A DNA stretch of 64,000 nt from Cepaea nemoralis (GCA_014155875.1 JACEFZ010027120.1:1-64000), one strand, 5' to 3'. Counted from the first letter of the stretch, positions 36,511 to 48,494 are shown. Numbers and translations are program-made. Notes: generated by a model not told the origin, from the letters alone.

Positions 36511-37340
36511 AATAAAAATCGTACCAGCCAATGCAGTCGCAAGAGGGAAATTAAGAAAAGAAAAAGAAGAAATCAGGTAGACCACACCACAGATTTCCCA
36601 ACGGACAGTACACAGATTCCATTGGCATTGACGACTGACATAGGCCCAATCCCAACAGACAACTGACAATGTACACTGACATTGACAAAGTATCACACAA
36701 CAGACAGGGTAAACACTAACAGCGATAATTCCTGCAACTACGCGAGCCGAGCTTTACAGAGCTTGATTTTGGGTAAAGTACGAAACAAGACAATAGCAGA
36801 GTATTACGCTCCTCCAAATACAATTGATTACACTAACCAACAAGTATCACAAAAAGGAAAAAAAACTCAATTGAAAACACCAGATAAGATTAAAATAAAC
36901 TTTATTGAGAAACCACAAAGAAAGTCAGTAAAGCATGGCCTAGGGAATATCAAACACATTGTCACTCTTCAAATGATGGTGTTAACTAAGTTAATCATCA
37001 CCCATATTGAAGGTGCTATTAAACATCAAGGTCCACAAACCAAAAAAAAAATATGATAAAACTGTGTCATATATAATGAAGTGGTATTACAGAAAGCAAA
37101 CTAAATGTCTCAGCAACAGCTTCAAGAGTATGATACTGCTCTTGGTACTCCAGTTAACTGGTGCAATACCCATCTGGCGTAAGATCACAACATTCTTCAA
37201 GTCAACTAAGTCAAGACATAGCATTATAAATACAGATGTAGGACACATACACCACAATGGCAGTAAAGAATATTTTTCAACAACATTCCAAGTTTCTTCT
37301 ATTGCCAGTAAGAAAGCACTCATAAAAAAGGAATAACCTT
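36511..37340 (+). pseudogene. Spacer between retropepsin and RT, element C
   Basis: Two overlapping frames (36682-37056, 37007-37336) encode a Lys-rich stretch, a hydrophobic segment (IVTLQMMVLTKLIITHI), a Tyr/Lys patch and a second hydrophobic segment (SMILLLVLQLTGAIPIW). Elements A and B have comparable hydrophobic segments in this position. Its role is unknown to me. Confidence 0.45.
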
Positions 37341-37514
37341 ACTAAAAATACAATTTTGATACAGATCAAATATTTCATCTGCTATGACCACAGAAATTTA
37401 CAGATAGTCTTTATCTCCACAACCACACAGTTAGCACAGAAAGATACAGACCATTGTCTAATACTCCATATTGAAGACAAATAACTAGACAGTTAGAGAA
37501 TTTTGACAACCGAC

Positions 37515-38007
37515 TAAAATTAGATGGACCAAGAAACATGACGAACTCCTTCAACAGATCGAAAGACTTTTCAGTTACCAACCTATCTTGAAACTGCCTG
37601 ACATAATAAAAGATTTCATTTTGCAGACTGACGCAAGCTCTTATGCACTTTCAGTTATCCTACTTCAACTTCATGACGGACGACTACATCATGTCCTCTA
37701 TTTTAGTAAAACGCTATCAGAAACTCAAAGAAACCATGCCATTACAGAACTGGAAGCTTTAGCTCTCATAAAAAGCATCAATACATTCTCCAAATATCAA
37801 CTCGAGAAGAAATTCTTAGTTCTTTCCGACAACAAACCATTAAAAGTCTTCAAAGAAGGACATCCTAAGATCTCCAGAATATACAGATGGGCTTTTCTCT
37901 TACAAAGCTACGACTTTGACATCTGTCACATACCAGGAAAAGACAATAACTTAGCAGAAATATTAACACATGCTATTCCATTTTTTGGTATACTCTCATG
38001 TTCATAG
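37515..38007 (+). pseudogene. RNase H domain of element C
   Basis: The frame gives RWTKKHDELLQQIERLFSY, then FILQTDASSYALSVILLQ, VLYFSKTLSETQRNHAITE, ALIKSINTFSKYQ, FLVLSDNKPLK and HIPGKDNNLAEILT. This is the RT thumb and RNase H-like domain of Ty3/Gypsy polyproteins (QTDAS..., FSKTL...E.RNY..TE, LSDHKPL). Asp and Glu residues of RNase H are retained. It is open over about 160 codons, unlike the rest of the element. Confidence 0.85.
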
Positions 38008-38089
38008 TATCATTTTGAATTGATGTTATCACTTATAAAATGAACAATGCACATCACTGTAGAGTGAGTGAGTGAGTTAGGGAGTATGT

Positions 38090-38092
<3 letters not shown>

Positions 38093-38173
<81 letters not shown>
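38093..38173. repeat. (GA)n microsatellite
   Basis: Pure GA run preceded by GTGAGTGAGT. Confidence 0.97.
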
Positions 38174-38174
<1 letters not shown>

Positions 38175-38312
38175 GAGCGCACGCATGTCCTGTATCATGC
38201 CATTCCATATTTTTTGTGTATTCTTGTCTTTCATATTATAATTTTTAATGTCACTTCATTTTGTCATGTATAATACAACATTACCGTAACGTAAGTGAGA
38301 GAGTTAGTGAGT

Positions 38313-38315
<3 letters not shown>

Positions 38316-38395
<80 letters not shown>
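38316..38395. repeat. (GA)n microsatellite, second copy
   Basis: Pure GA run in a similar setting (GAGTGGGAGAGA before, AGCGTTGA after). The flanks of the two runs (AGTTGAGCGC and AGCGTTGAAT after them) are alike, suggesting a segmental duplication. Confidence 0.97.
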
Positions 38396-38397
<2 letters not shown>

Positions 38398-38559
38398 TTG
38401 AATTGCATCACTAATTTTTACATTACACAATGTATATGTACAATATTTTCTCCATTTCTTACAATGTTAGCGAGAATCCTCACGACAATCATCAGTGTCT
38501 CAACTGTGTGTAATCTGTGGAAGTTTGTTCATATTAGTTTCATGGGAGACATCATGTAT

Positions 38560-38727
38560 CTGTCTAGATGTGAGGATTTGTGTGTAGGTGTGTTTGTGAG
38601 GGATGTGTGTGTGTGTGTGTGGGGGGGGGATGGTGTGGGGAATGTATGTGAGGAGGGGTTTGTGTGGGGGATGTGTGTGGGTATATGGGTGGTGTGTGGA
38701 TGGGTGAAGGGATGTGTGGTCAGTGGG

Positions 38728-38802
<75 letters not shown>

Positions 38803-39423
38803 ATGTTTGTGTGGGTGGCGAAATTTGGGAGGATGGTTGAAAGTGTATGGGTGTTGGTTTGTTGGGATGTGGGTAGGGAATGCGTATTTATGTAGGCGAC
38901 GGGTGTGTGAAAGATGTGTGTGGGTTGGGGGATGGATGTGTGATGGGTGTGGGGGATGGGTGTGGGTGTGTGTCTGTGAATGGGATATTTATGTGTGAGT
39001 GTGGATGGGGTAAATGTGAGTGGATGGAAGATGTATATGTGGGTGGTGAAGAAGTTTGTAGGTGGGGGTTGTGTTGGTGAGTGGGGAGATGTGTTTGTGG
39101 GTGAGAGATGTGTGGGCGGGGATGTGTATGGGGAATGCATGTGGGGGTGTGTGTGGGGTGAATGTGTTTATGGGTGGGATGTTGTGTGAGAGGGGAGATG
39201 TTTGAGGTGTGGGTGGGTGGGGAAGGTGTGAGATGTGCGGATGGTTGAAGGATGTATATGAGGATGGAGGATGCATGTTTGGCTGGGTGGTTGGGGTGTG
39301 TGTGTGTGTGTGGGAGGGTAGATAATAGATGCTTGTGTTGATGGGTGGTCGCGTGATGTGTGGGTGTGAGTGGTTGATGGATGAGTACTTGCGTGGGTGG
39401 ATGTGTGTGAGAGATGAGTGTAC

Positions 39424-39468
<45 letters not shown>

Positions 39469-40505
39469 AAGATTGTGTGAGCGGCGAATGTATGTTGGTG
39501 GGGTATATGTGTGTGGTGGGGTTTTGTGAGTGGAAGGTGTGTGTGTTTGGATGAGGAATGTGCTGGTGGGTGGGAATGTGTGTATTGGTGGGTGGGGGGA
39601 TGTATGTGTGTCAGTATATGGGTGGTGAGATGTGTAGTTAAGGGATGTGTGATTGGGAGATTGGAGATGGTGGGGGGGGTGGTTTGCGAGTGGATCGATG
39701 GTGGATGTGTGGGAGAGCGAGTGTGTGTAGGTTGGGATGTGTGTGTGTGCGGGATGTTTGGGTGGGGGATGTGTGTAAGTGGGGGATGTGTGGATGGGTG
39801 CGGGTTTTGTGTGTTGGTGGGGCGGAATATGCGAATTGGCGTGAATGTGTGTGTGTGGGTGTTGATATGTGGTTGGGGGATGTGTGTTTGGTTGAGTGGT
39901 TGGGGAAGTGTGTTTGGCTGAGTGGTTGGGGATGTGTGGGTGGGTGGTGGAGGATATGTGGGTGGGTGAGTGTTGGTAGGTTATGGTATGGGTGGAGGAT
40001 GTGTGCGTGTGGGTGGGGAGATGTGTGAAGGTGGGGACTGTGTGGGTGGTGGATGGGTGGAAACATGCATGTGTGCCTGGGTTTGAGTGTGGGTGGGTGG
40101 GAGATGTGTGGGGGATGTGTGGTGGATAGGAGATGTGTGTGTGGGTGGGGAGATGGTGTATGTGGTCGTGTGTGTGGGATGTGTGGGTTGGGGGATGGGT
40201 GGATGGATGGGTGAATGTACGTGCCTGTGGGTACATGTGTGGTATGGTGGTGGATGTGTGTGTGGGGGGACATGCGGGTGTAAAGGGGATGAGTGGGTGG
40301 GTGGTGGATTTGTCTCACAACTTGGTAACATGCATTGTTTATGTTTACAATATTCATTTGACAATGTTCTTTTCATATGTGAATGCACTATGCACCGATG
40401 AACGAAAGATGAGTGATTGGAAGGGCCGAATGTAAGATGGTCTTGCGTGCCCAATTTGTTACCATTTGAAAATAAAGTTCGTTCGTTTGTTCGTTCGTTC
40501 GCTCG
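38560..40505 (+). mobile_element. G/T-rich retroposon-like element, copy 1
   Basis: From about 38580 to 40310 the plus strand is nearly all G and T with A, made of units like GTGGGTGGGAGATGTGTG, with very few C. It is followed by a normal-composition 3' segment (40311-40465), AATAAA at 40470 and a GTTC tetranucleotide tail to 40505. The 3' segment, AATAAA and tail recur inverted at 56665-56870, joined to the complementary C/A-rich body. Long frames in the body are repeat translations, not genes. Confidence 0.6.
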
Positions 40506-40782
40506 TAGTTGACATTATTCAAACACCCTACCTAACAGTTACAATCTCTGTGCATAATTGTTAGAATGGAGTTACAAAGTGCTCCGAAAATTATTTAGAA
40601 TTTCTGAATTACCGAACAAAATGCTTACAAATATCAGCATTCAATTTGACGATTTAATTTTGTTAACTGATTTATATTCTTGCAGATATGTACATATTTT
40701 TTCTGATGTCTAAATTAGCAGAATGTACGAAAGACGAGTGCGAGACCGTGAGGACCTTGTAACCAATAGACCAGACCAGTAT

Positions 40783-40963
40783 ATTTCCAAGAAGAGAGGA
40801 AGAGGAAAGCCAAAGAGAAGATGGGTGCAGGGTGTGGCGGATGATCTCCAGATGGGTGTATCGGACGCGGGACATCTTGCTTATGATCGAAGAGGTTTAC
40901 CGGAAGGTTGTTATGGGAGCGAGGCTCTGCAAAGGACATGCTACTAATGAATGAATGAATGAC
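40783..40963 (+). pseudogene. Family R LINE 3' end
   Basis: The plus strand reads KKRGRGKPKRRWVQGVADD and LQMGVSDAGHLAYDR, then GGACATGCTACT and GAAT units. Only the last ~55 codons of the LINE protein are present. Confidence 0.8.
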
Positions 40964-40966
40964 TAT

Positions 40967-41027
<61 letters not shown>

Positions 41028-41045
41028 GCTACTACTACTTCTACT
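40964..41045. repeat. (ACT)n microsatellite
   Basis: ACT/TAC units directly follow the LINE GAAT tail, with two substitutions near the right end. It links the LINE to the segment at 41046. Confidence 0.95.
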
Positions 41046-41158
41046 ACTTCAAAAGACAAGCATTGTTGTAACGCGCCACTCAGCAGATGTGCAAAGTGTA
41101 TGCTCAAATATCAGCTTGAAATGAAAAATACAAATGCACAAAACACTACACCATATTC
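41046..41158 (+). mobile_element. Short dispersed repeat next to (TAC)n, copy 1
   Basis: About 113 bp containing AAGCATTGTTGTAACGC and CTCAAATATCAGCTTGAAAT. It matches 63095-63212 inverted, and in both places the same side abuts a (TAC)n run while the sequences beyond differ. Confidence 0.6.
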
Positions 41159-41449
41159 TTAATATATAAATATGTAAAAAAAGATAATGGAGATATTGCA
41201 GAGGAACAATTGTTTTCTGTTAACAAAATAAAAATTACCCAATATGGCGATCTATTTCCTTGTAATGATCACAACGGAAATTTGCCGCAAATTTCAAATA
41301 AAGTTGGCGTCAGCAACGCTGTTTCTGTTGGTGTATTACCCTAATTGGACAACAATCACATTCAAATTAATATCTGTTGTGGGTAAAACCGTGGTCAGCC
41401 GATATTTGTGGCTGATTCGGCCACGGGAATATTAATCTGAGCCAGGGAT
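41159..41449. other. No gene recognised
   Basis: Contains a possible hairpin at about 41389-41425 (TCAGCC with GGCTGA, outer CGTGG with CCACG). Nothing else identified. Confidence 0.4.
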
Positions 41450-41800
41450 GGATCCTAATATAACTTCTCTGTGAAGATGAACGGGGTAGCGGTAATGGAA
41501 TAATGGTATCGTTTCAGTTGTAAAACATTGTTGTAATTTGTGATTGTAAACAGTCAGTTCTCCTTCCGCCCTTTGTATGCCCTCAACCCATTCAGGCCAA
41601 GCCATCCAATCCTTTTTCTGTCTCCTGCAGCTTTTTTCATGTCCTCCCAATAGTATTCATCTCTGTCTGTAATTTTCTTCCTCGGGTGATTTTAGGTCTT
41701 CTTATTTCCTTTGCCATGTGGTTTCACACAAGTTATATCCTCTGGTTTTCTCAGTGCCTGACCCATCCAGTGCGTGTCCTATCCATCTGGAGATCATTGC
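41450..41800 (-). pseudogene. LINE C-terminal fragment
   Basis: Minus-strand translation in shifting frames gives a DRTRTGW segment, then NHMAKEIRRPKITRGRK and further decayed C-terminal sequence. It matches 62700-62900 and includes, as a single copy, the codons that form the 16-bp array there (CCAGTGCGTGTCCTATCC at 41778-41795). Confidence 0.55.
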
Positions 41801-41805
41801 TACTG

Positions 41806-41898
41806 GAACTATTGGTGTTGGAAAGAACTCTTCGCTGGCTGTTGAGGATGGGGATGGAACGCTTATGGGAATGCCCCGAATGTTGTGATGTCGGTTCC

Positions 41899-41936
<38 letters not shown>

Positions 41937-41937
41937 C
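41806..41937 (+). mobile_element. I-clade LINE 3' end with (AATC)n tail
   Basis: The plus strand reads RWLLRMGMERLWECPECCDV followed by AATC repeats. The same CPEC-type ending occurs at 27.1 and 27.7 kb with a CAACT tail. Confidence 0.6.
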
Positions 41938-41957
41938 AGTGCGAGTCCTATACAGCA

Positions 41958-42960
41958 TATGTGGAAAGATCTAACTTAATCAGCATCTGTTTGAAGATCT
42001 AACTTAATTAATCAACATCTGTTAAAAGATCTAACTTAATCAGCATCTGTTTGAAGATCTAACTTAATCAATCATCATCTGTTAAAAGATCCAAATTAAT
42101 CAATCATCATCTGTAAAAAGATCTAACTTAATCAACATCTGTTAAAACATCTAAGTTAATAATCATCATCTGATAAATGATCTAACTTATTCAATCATCA
42201 TCTGTTAAAAGATCTAACTTAATCAATCATCATCTGTTAAAAGATCTAACTTTATCAGCATCTGTTAAATAATCTAACTTAATCAATCATCATCTGTTAA
42301 AAGACCTAACCTAATCAATCATCATCTGTTAAAAGATCTAACTTAATCAATCATCATCTGTTAAAAGATCGAAATTAATCAATCATCATCTGTAAAAAGA
42401 TCTAACTTAATCAACATCTGTTAAAACATCTAAGTTAATAATCATCATCTGATAAATGATCTAACTTAATCAATCATCATCTGTTAAAAATTCTAACTTA
42501 ATCAATCATCATCTGTTAGAAGATCTAACTCAATCAATCATCATCTGTTAAAAGATCTAAATTAATCAGCATCTGTCAAAAGATCTAACTTAATAAATCA
42601 TCATCTGTTAAAAGATCTAACTTAATCAATCATCATCTGTTAAAAGATCTAACTTTATCAGCATCTGTTAAATAATCTAACTTAATCAATCATCATCTGT
42701 TAAAAGACCTAACCTAATCAATCATCATCTGTTAAAAGATCTAACTTAAACAATCAGCATCTGTTAAAAGATATAACTAATCAATCATCATATGTTAAAA
42801 GATATAACTTAATCAATCATCATATGTGAAAAATTCTAACTTAATCGACCAGCATCTTGTAAAAGATCTAACTTAATCAACCAGCATCTTTTAAAATATC
42901 TAACTACTCAATCATCATCTATTAAAAGATCTAACTTACTCAACTAGTATCTGTTACAAG
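41958..42960. repeat. 32-bp minisatellite, about 31 copies
   Basis: The monomer is ATCTAACTTAATCAATCATC followed by ATCTGTTAAAAG; shorter copies lack CAATCAT. A multi-monomer block is duplicated (compare 42090-42290 and 42370-42700). The AATC core also occurs in the preceding LINE tail, so the array may have started there. Confidence 0.93.
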
Positions 42961-43139
42961 AACAAAACGAAACTTTATCAGTGCAATAATCAATAAACTG
43001 GTTACCTTAGAAAACCTCGTAAACTATTTGGAATGTTGTCAGATCGTAAGGGAGTTTGCGAGTGCCGTGATGCCGACTCTTGACTTGACTTCCTTCATTA
43101 GTTAGTTAGTTAGTTAGTCGACAGATCATCCTCATTGCA

Positions 43140-43880
43140 CATCGAACCATTCAGTCCATAAGTGCCCGGATCCCCTCCTCAGCAAATCCCGCAGCGTTTA
43201 GCGGCTAACGACACCAGTTCAGTGTTGGTTTATCAATCCTCTTTGGCTTCATGCGTAGTGTTCTTATTTAGCCACACCTCTTTTAATTTGCTGTTCTCGC
43301 AGTCTCACCATGGTTGTAGATTCACAATTTTCACTTCGTTCTCACAAAAGTCTCACTTCTCGTAGAGCATTCAGAATGTCAGCCTGGTCCATGGCGCGTC
43401 CGCCCTCCACAGCAGCCTTACCTGCGAGCTTGTCAGCTCTCTCATTTTCTTGTACTCCCGCATGCCTGGCACGAAGATGAAACTAATCTTTTCCAGCCGA
43501 GACCGCTCAAGAGACAGCATCCACTCTCTTCGGATCCACCCCATCTCTATCCTCTTGAGCATGTTCATTGAGTCGCTAAGGAATCATGCCCTAGTGAATT
43601 TCTGTGCCTCGAGCCATGTTATTGCTTTACTTACTGTTATGACTTCCATAGTCAGGCTACTTGTGATCACAACAAAAACACCAGAGTCCTCCTTCACAGT
43701 TCTCCGTCCGGCCTGAGTCGTAAATGCCCATGAGCTTCTCACATGTCGGACGAACAATCCATCTGTGTAAATGACAGCATCACCGTCTGACGAATTCTCG
43801 AAAATCAACGCTTATACTTCCGCCTCCAGAGCAGCCGGGTTTTCTTGTCTGCATTTTCTGTCTAGTTGGATGCAAACTGA
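43140..43880 (-). pseudogene. I-clade LINE RNase H fragment
   Basis: Minus-strand frames encode AVIYTDGLFVRHVRSSWAF (start of RNase H, with the first Asp), SLTMEVITVSKAITWLEAQ (the Glu helix), FLSDSMNMLKRIEMGW (the second Asp) and a decayed HxGxxxN region. The order is that of C-terminal RNase H in I/Nimb-type LINEs. Sequence to about 43140 is probably its 3' untranslated part. Confidence 0.7.
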
Positions 43881-44479
43881 AAAGGACGTACAGACTTACT
43901 TCCTTGTAGAAAATAAATTGTTCAGCTTCGTCAGTGTTCAGCTAATTATATAAATATTTCTAGCCAACAGTCTGCTTTAATAAACCAAAAAAGCAACGGG
44001 CATTCCCTTTCCAGAGATTGCGGCATGCCGGATTAAAAGTTAGTTTTAAAGTATGTCGCAGTCAACCCCAGCACGTTTTGGATGTTTCTGATTTCTTGGC
44101 ACGTTTAGGTTCAGTAGTTTGCCATTGCTTTCTGAACGACCGGTACTCATACTATTGTTTGAAAACCAGGACAAGGCGCTCTGCTTCCAAAACGTCCACA
44201 GCTGTGTTTCGAGCGTGGTATGTGGGATTGCGAATTGCGTACGTAATCCCTTCCACAGATTACACAATGTTTAACATGTATTTATTGTAGCGTTCGACGT
44301 GAGATGGCTTTGGTCGCTGAAAACGACACTCAGTTATAAGAAATGATAGATATAATTGCAGCAGAAAGTCAAATCTTAGTCTGAATAACAGAAGTAATGG
44401 TAATTATAAAGAATAATCGTGATCCAACATAAACATCGAAGAGAATGGAAAACATATGAAGCATGTCAATGTATATTAG
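43881..44479. other. No gene recognised
   Basis: A short stretch near 44100-44140 (CAGTAGTTTGCCATTGCTTT) resembles sequence at about 53110 and the 5' end of the family R LINE at 56430, so it may be a fragment of that LINE's leader. The rest is unassigned. Confidence 0.4.
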
Positions 44480-45120
44480 TATTTGGGTACTGTAGTAACC
44501 GCGGATGAAGATGTGTTCAGGAAGTTGAATGTAAAATAGCGCAAGTAAAGGCAGTCAAGTAAAGGAAGCATTTCACAAGATGAAGCATATTCTGTGCGAT
44601 TTACTTTGGCTATCGAGGTAATGATAAGAATTCTTAAGAGCTATGCTATTCTATACTAAGCCAATCCTGATGTACGGAAGCGAATCGTGGACAATTAGCA
44701 GACAAGTGAGAATTATGTGGAAGCTGCAGAAATCTTTCTTTTTTTTTTTTTTTTTCTTTTTTTTTTTTACAAAAATAATTAGAGCATCGTGGATGGATAG
44801 AAAGGCCAATAAAAACATATTGAAAGAAGTTAACTCACAAAGAGAACCGGTTACCCGCATGAGAAGAAGACAGTCCACATTGTGTGGACATGTCATGAAA
44901 AGGGGAAAGTCGCAATATGTCGTAACAACAGAAGGAAGATTGGGGAGGAAAAAGTGGCAAGGATAGACCAATAGAGGATAATGGACAGGCTGCCATCATG
45001 GCATGGGGGAAAGTCGGCATCAGTGATCACATACTTCTGTAATATAAGAAATTCGCATCAGATGAGACAAAGGGTTGTGGACAGACATGACCACCAGCGC
45101 TTCACGGCATGGACTATAAT
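44480..45120 (+). pseudogene. LINE RT C-terminal fragment, family H-like
   Basis: Shifting plus-strand frames give LGTVVTADEDVFRKLN, YTKPILMYGSESWTI, ASWMDRKANKNILKEV, TLCGHVMKRGKSQYV and a decayed end. A poly-T tract with two C breaks (44739-44769) interrupts the region between the ESWT and SWMD blocks, where other copies have none. Confidence 0.65.
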
Positions 45121-45232
45121 AAGAAGAATGAAAAACGAAAAAAAAATTGGTTTATAGATAGTTCAAAAGAGTGCATTTCATAGAAGATAACATAAACTAC
45201 AGTTAGGTAGTCGTCTATCAATATATCACCTA

Positions 45233-47640
45233 CTCATTCATTCATTCATTCATTCATTCATTCATTCATTCATTCATTCATTCATTCATTCAGTAGCATG
45301 TCCTTAGCAGAACCTCGCTCCCATAACAACCTTCCGGAAAACCTCTCGATCATAAGCAAGATGTCCCGCGTCCGATACACTCATCTGGAGATCATCCTCC
45401 ACATCCTGCACCCATCTTCTCTTTGGCCTTCCTCTTCCTCTTTTCCCAGGCATATACCCCTCCATTATTGTTCTCTCCAAACTTACGTGACGTTTCAAGT
45501 GATCAAAATATTTCAATTTTGTTTATTTTATCGTCTTTACTAGCCAAACTTCTTCAGTATTCAGCTCTTGAAGTATGGATGAATTTGTTCTTTTCTTTAC
45601 CCACGATATTCTTAGAACTCGTCTATAACATTTATATTCAAAAGCATTTATGCGCTATTCAGCTTGTTTTGTAAGTGTCCAGGTTTCACAGGCGTATGTT
45701 GCAATGGAAAAGATGCATGCTCTTAAAAATCTAATTTTTGTAGTTCTTACTGTCCCACTCCATAATTTATTCAGTTTGTTTAGTTTTTGAAGAGCAATTG
45801 ATAGTCGTCGTTTAATTTCTTTCATTGTGTCACGGTTGTTGGTAATCAATGACCCAAGGTATTCAAAATTTTCCACCACCTCCAATTTTTCCTCATTAAC
45901 ATATATTTCTATCTCCATAGTAGTATTGTCTGTATGCATTATCTTTGTTTTTGCTATGTTAAGATATACGTTGTGATTTTCACTATTCACTTGGGTTGAG
46001 TCTATTAGGTTTTCTATACCATTCTGTGTTGTGGATAGCAATTCTGTATCATCAGCATACGGAATCTCTGGTATGTCATGACCAACGATATTTAGGGCAT
46101 CATATAGCTCCCTGTTTATTTCATCTCTGAAATTTCTCATTATATTTCCGGCGTACAGGTTGAACAAATAGGGGGACAGCACACATCCCTGATGGACTCC
46201 TTGCTTGATGTCAAACCAGTCTGATGTCTTGCCATCTGTTCTAACCGCTGCTTGTTGGTCAAGATAGAGCATTCTTATGTGTTGTATTACATGTGATGGA
46301 AAGCCATATTCCTCATGATTTCCCAAAGTTTCTGATATTGTACACAGTCAAGTGCCTTTGAATAATCCAAAAAACATTAGAATAGATTTACATTAAATTC
46401 TCTGCACTTCTCTATTATAAAACGCATACTGAGAATGTGATCTCTTGTTCCTCTTTCTTGTCTAAATCCAGCTTGAACCACGTTAATTTCTTCTTCCATT
46501 TTCTTACGAAGTCTTCCCATTATGATTTTAAGTATAATCTTACTTGCACGACTGATCAGGGCAACAGTTCTATAGTTGGTGCATAATTTCAGGTTGCCCT
46601 TTTTGGTATTGGAATGAAGATAGTTCTTTTCTAATCTTTTGGCCATATACCATATTTCAGTATCTTTTTGCATAATGCGTGATAGATTTGTATGCATTCT
46701 TCTCCTCTCGCTTTAATTAGTTCAGCTGGTATCTCATCACATCCAGGAGATTTACCATTCTTCAGGTTCTTTATTGCCCATGCAATTTCATCTAATGAGG
46801 GTTCAGGTTCTGTCTCTGCTGTCATTGGCTCATGTATCTCATTCATATCCTCACTGTCACTCATATCATACATTCCACTGCAGTACTCCTGCAATCTTTC
46901 TATAATTTGTCTAGATTCTGTTAAGGTATTTCCCATCTTGTCACAGATAACATTCAATTGAGATTGAACATTTCTTGTCAATAACTTCATTTCTTTGAAC
47001 ATTTCGCAATCGCTTCCAGTCTTATGATATTGCTCTATTCTGGTAAAGCAATCTTGTATATATTGATTTTTGTCCTCGCTTGTGTTCTTTCTTATTTCTC
47101 GTGTAAAAGATTTATACTTCATCCTGCTGTTATTGGATTCACCTCCTTTCTGTTTCAGTTCCTTTGTTGTTTTATTAATTCTAACCTGTCTGATGTAATC
47201 CATGGCTTAAGTTGCTTTTTCTTGGTCGGAATTAAATCTTTGGTTATCAAGATATTTCTTACTTGTACTGCCAGTTCATCGGGTGTTCATTTCCTCGTGT
47301 ACACACACCAAGACCCAAACACGATTCCTCACTTCTACGTTGTATGCATCTGGTATTTTTGTGAGATCAAAACGAAGTGGCCTTGGTCTCCGGGTAAGCT
47401 TTTTGAGTTTTAATTTCGGATCTGCTTCTAATAACTGATGATCTGTATCACAGTCTGCACTTCGTAGGGTCTTTGCAGATGTTATGCTTGATCTCCATTT
47501 TCTTCGTATTAAAATATAATCTATCTGATTGTTGGTAATACTGACCGAGGACTTCCATGTGAAGAGTCTTCTTGGGTGTTGTTTAAAAAGTGTGTTGGCG
47601 ATCGTTAACTCATTTTCTGTGTAAAGTTCAATTTGTCAGG
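45233..47640 (-). pseudogene. Family R LINE, endonuclease end to 3' tail
   Basis: The tail is (ATTC)n at 45234-45292 (GAAT on the minus strand). Going 5' to 3' on the minus strand: the endonuclease end (NQIDYILIRRKWR), a linker with SPGCDEIPAELIK, the RT fingers (TNYRTVALISRASK), QAGFRQERGTRDHI, palm A (altered), QGVHQGCVLSP, PYADDTELLST, FEYLGSLITNN and CETWTLTKQAE. Frames are 45655-46326, 46377-46697 and 46631-47203, broken by shifts and stops. It is truncated 5' within the endonuclease. Confidence 0.85.
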
Positions 47641-48095
47641 TTCTTTGATGCAGCTCGCAGGCAGGCTCTCCGCGTTCATCTTCTTGACGGTCGTGTCGGC
47701 TTCCACGCTGCACATCTTGGATACCGCGTATCTTTTTGGTGTTCTTGCGACGTGCCATTGTCCCCGGTATCAGGCTTCTTGACTTGTTCAGGTGACTTGA
47801 AAAAAGTAGTCTAGTTATCATCCAGCATTTTTTAGACAGAAATGTTTGGGCTCTGTCAGCCAGTAACACATTATCCAGTTTTAATCCACCATCCGTAGAC
47901 TCCGTAGAGTGTTGACACTGCTAGTCGGTAGACTCGGCGTCCACATTGTTGTATCAAAGTGACTATTCATAGTCGACTATGAATACAGTCTCCCGTTATT
48001 CATAGTCAAACTGTCCCGGCTGGTCAAGTGAATATTCCCGGTCCCGGGAACCCTGGGTGGTCACGTGACGTACGTGACGTTGATCTGTTAACGTG
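47641..48095. other. Unrecognised; short basic frame on the minus strand
   Basis: A minus frame (47869-47636) includes GTMARRKNTKKIRGI, basic and Arg/Glu-rich; it may be a host or element remnant but has no recognisable domain. Near 47945-48010, ACTATTCATAGTCGACTATGAAT is palindromic and related to repeats at 48500-48660. Confidence 0.35.
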
Positions 48096-48163
48096 TCCTC
48101 AGTAGCATAGTGGTGTATTCGCCTGTCGCGTGGGAGCTCGAGGTTGAATTCCCCCTCGGAGGC
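48096..48163 (+). pseudogene. tRNA-Asp(GTC)-like sequence
   Basis: TCCTCAGTAGCATAGTGGTG resembles the 5' half of animal tRNA-Asp, with CCTGTCGCG giving a GTC anticodon in place and a B-box-like GGTTGAATTCC. The acceptor stem does not pair at its first position and the T arm is altered. A T run at 48176-48182 could end Pol III transcription. It is most likely a pseudogene or SINE head. Confidence 0.5.
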
Positions 48164-48494
48164 AATATTAATTACTTTTTTTCAGCAATTAAGTAGGTGA
48201 AAGCGACTTTTTAATGAAAAAATATTAAACGTTAGGAACTAAAATATAGAACCGAGAAAATCGAAGCTTGTGAATAAAGTGTGCTCTATGGATCTGCTGA
48301 AGCTGCAAGGGGGCTGCAACCCCTAGTCAGTGATGGAGTGATCGAGTGCTGGAATCGATGGATCCAATAGATGTCTTTGTTTAACGTGAATTTTATTTGC
48401 CAAATGAAATATCGCCCCAAATTAAACCACCTTCTTACTTGCTGAAACTAAAATTGACTAGTGAGCGGACACTGTGACATGTTTGTTAATTCCT

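Larger units (their letters stand above)
34315..38007 (+). mobile_element. Decayed Ty3-type retroelement (element C)
   Basis: The order along the plus strand is Gag, zinc-knuckle relic, retropepsin, spacer, a trace of RT start (about 37420-37480), and RNase H. Most of RT is deleted and no integrase or LTR was found. A LINE 3' end is nested at 35707-36075. Retropepsin and flanks align with element B, linking the two to one family. Confidence 0.75.

Noticed and set aside
38989..40236. 415-codon Pro/Thr/His-rich minus frame
   Set aside because: Translation of the C/A-rich strand of a minisatellite; no start context or domain.
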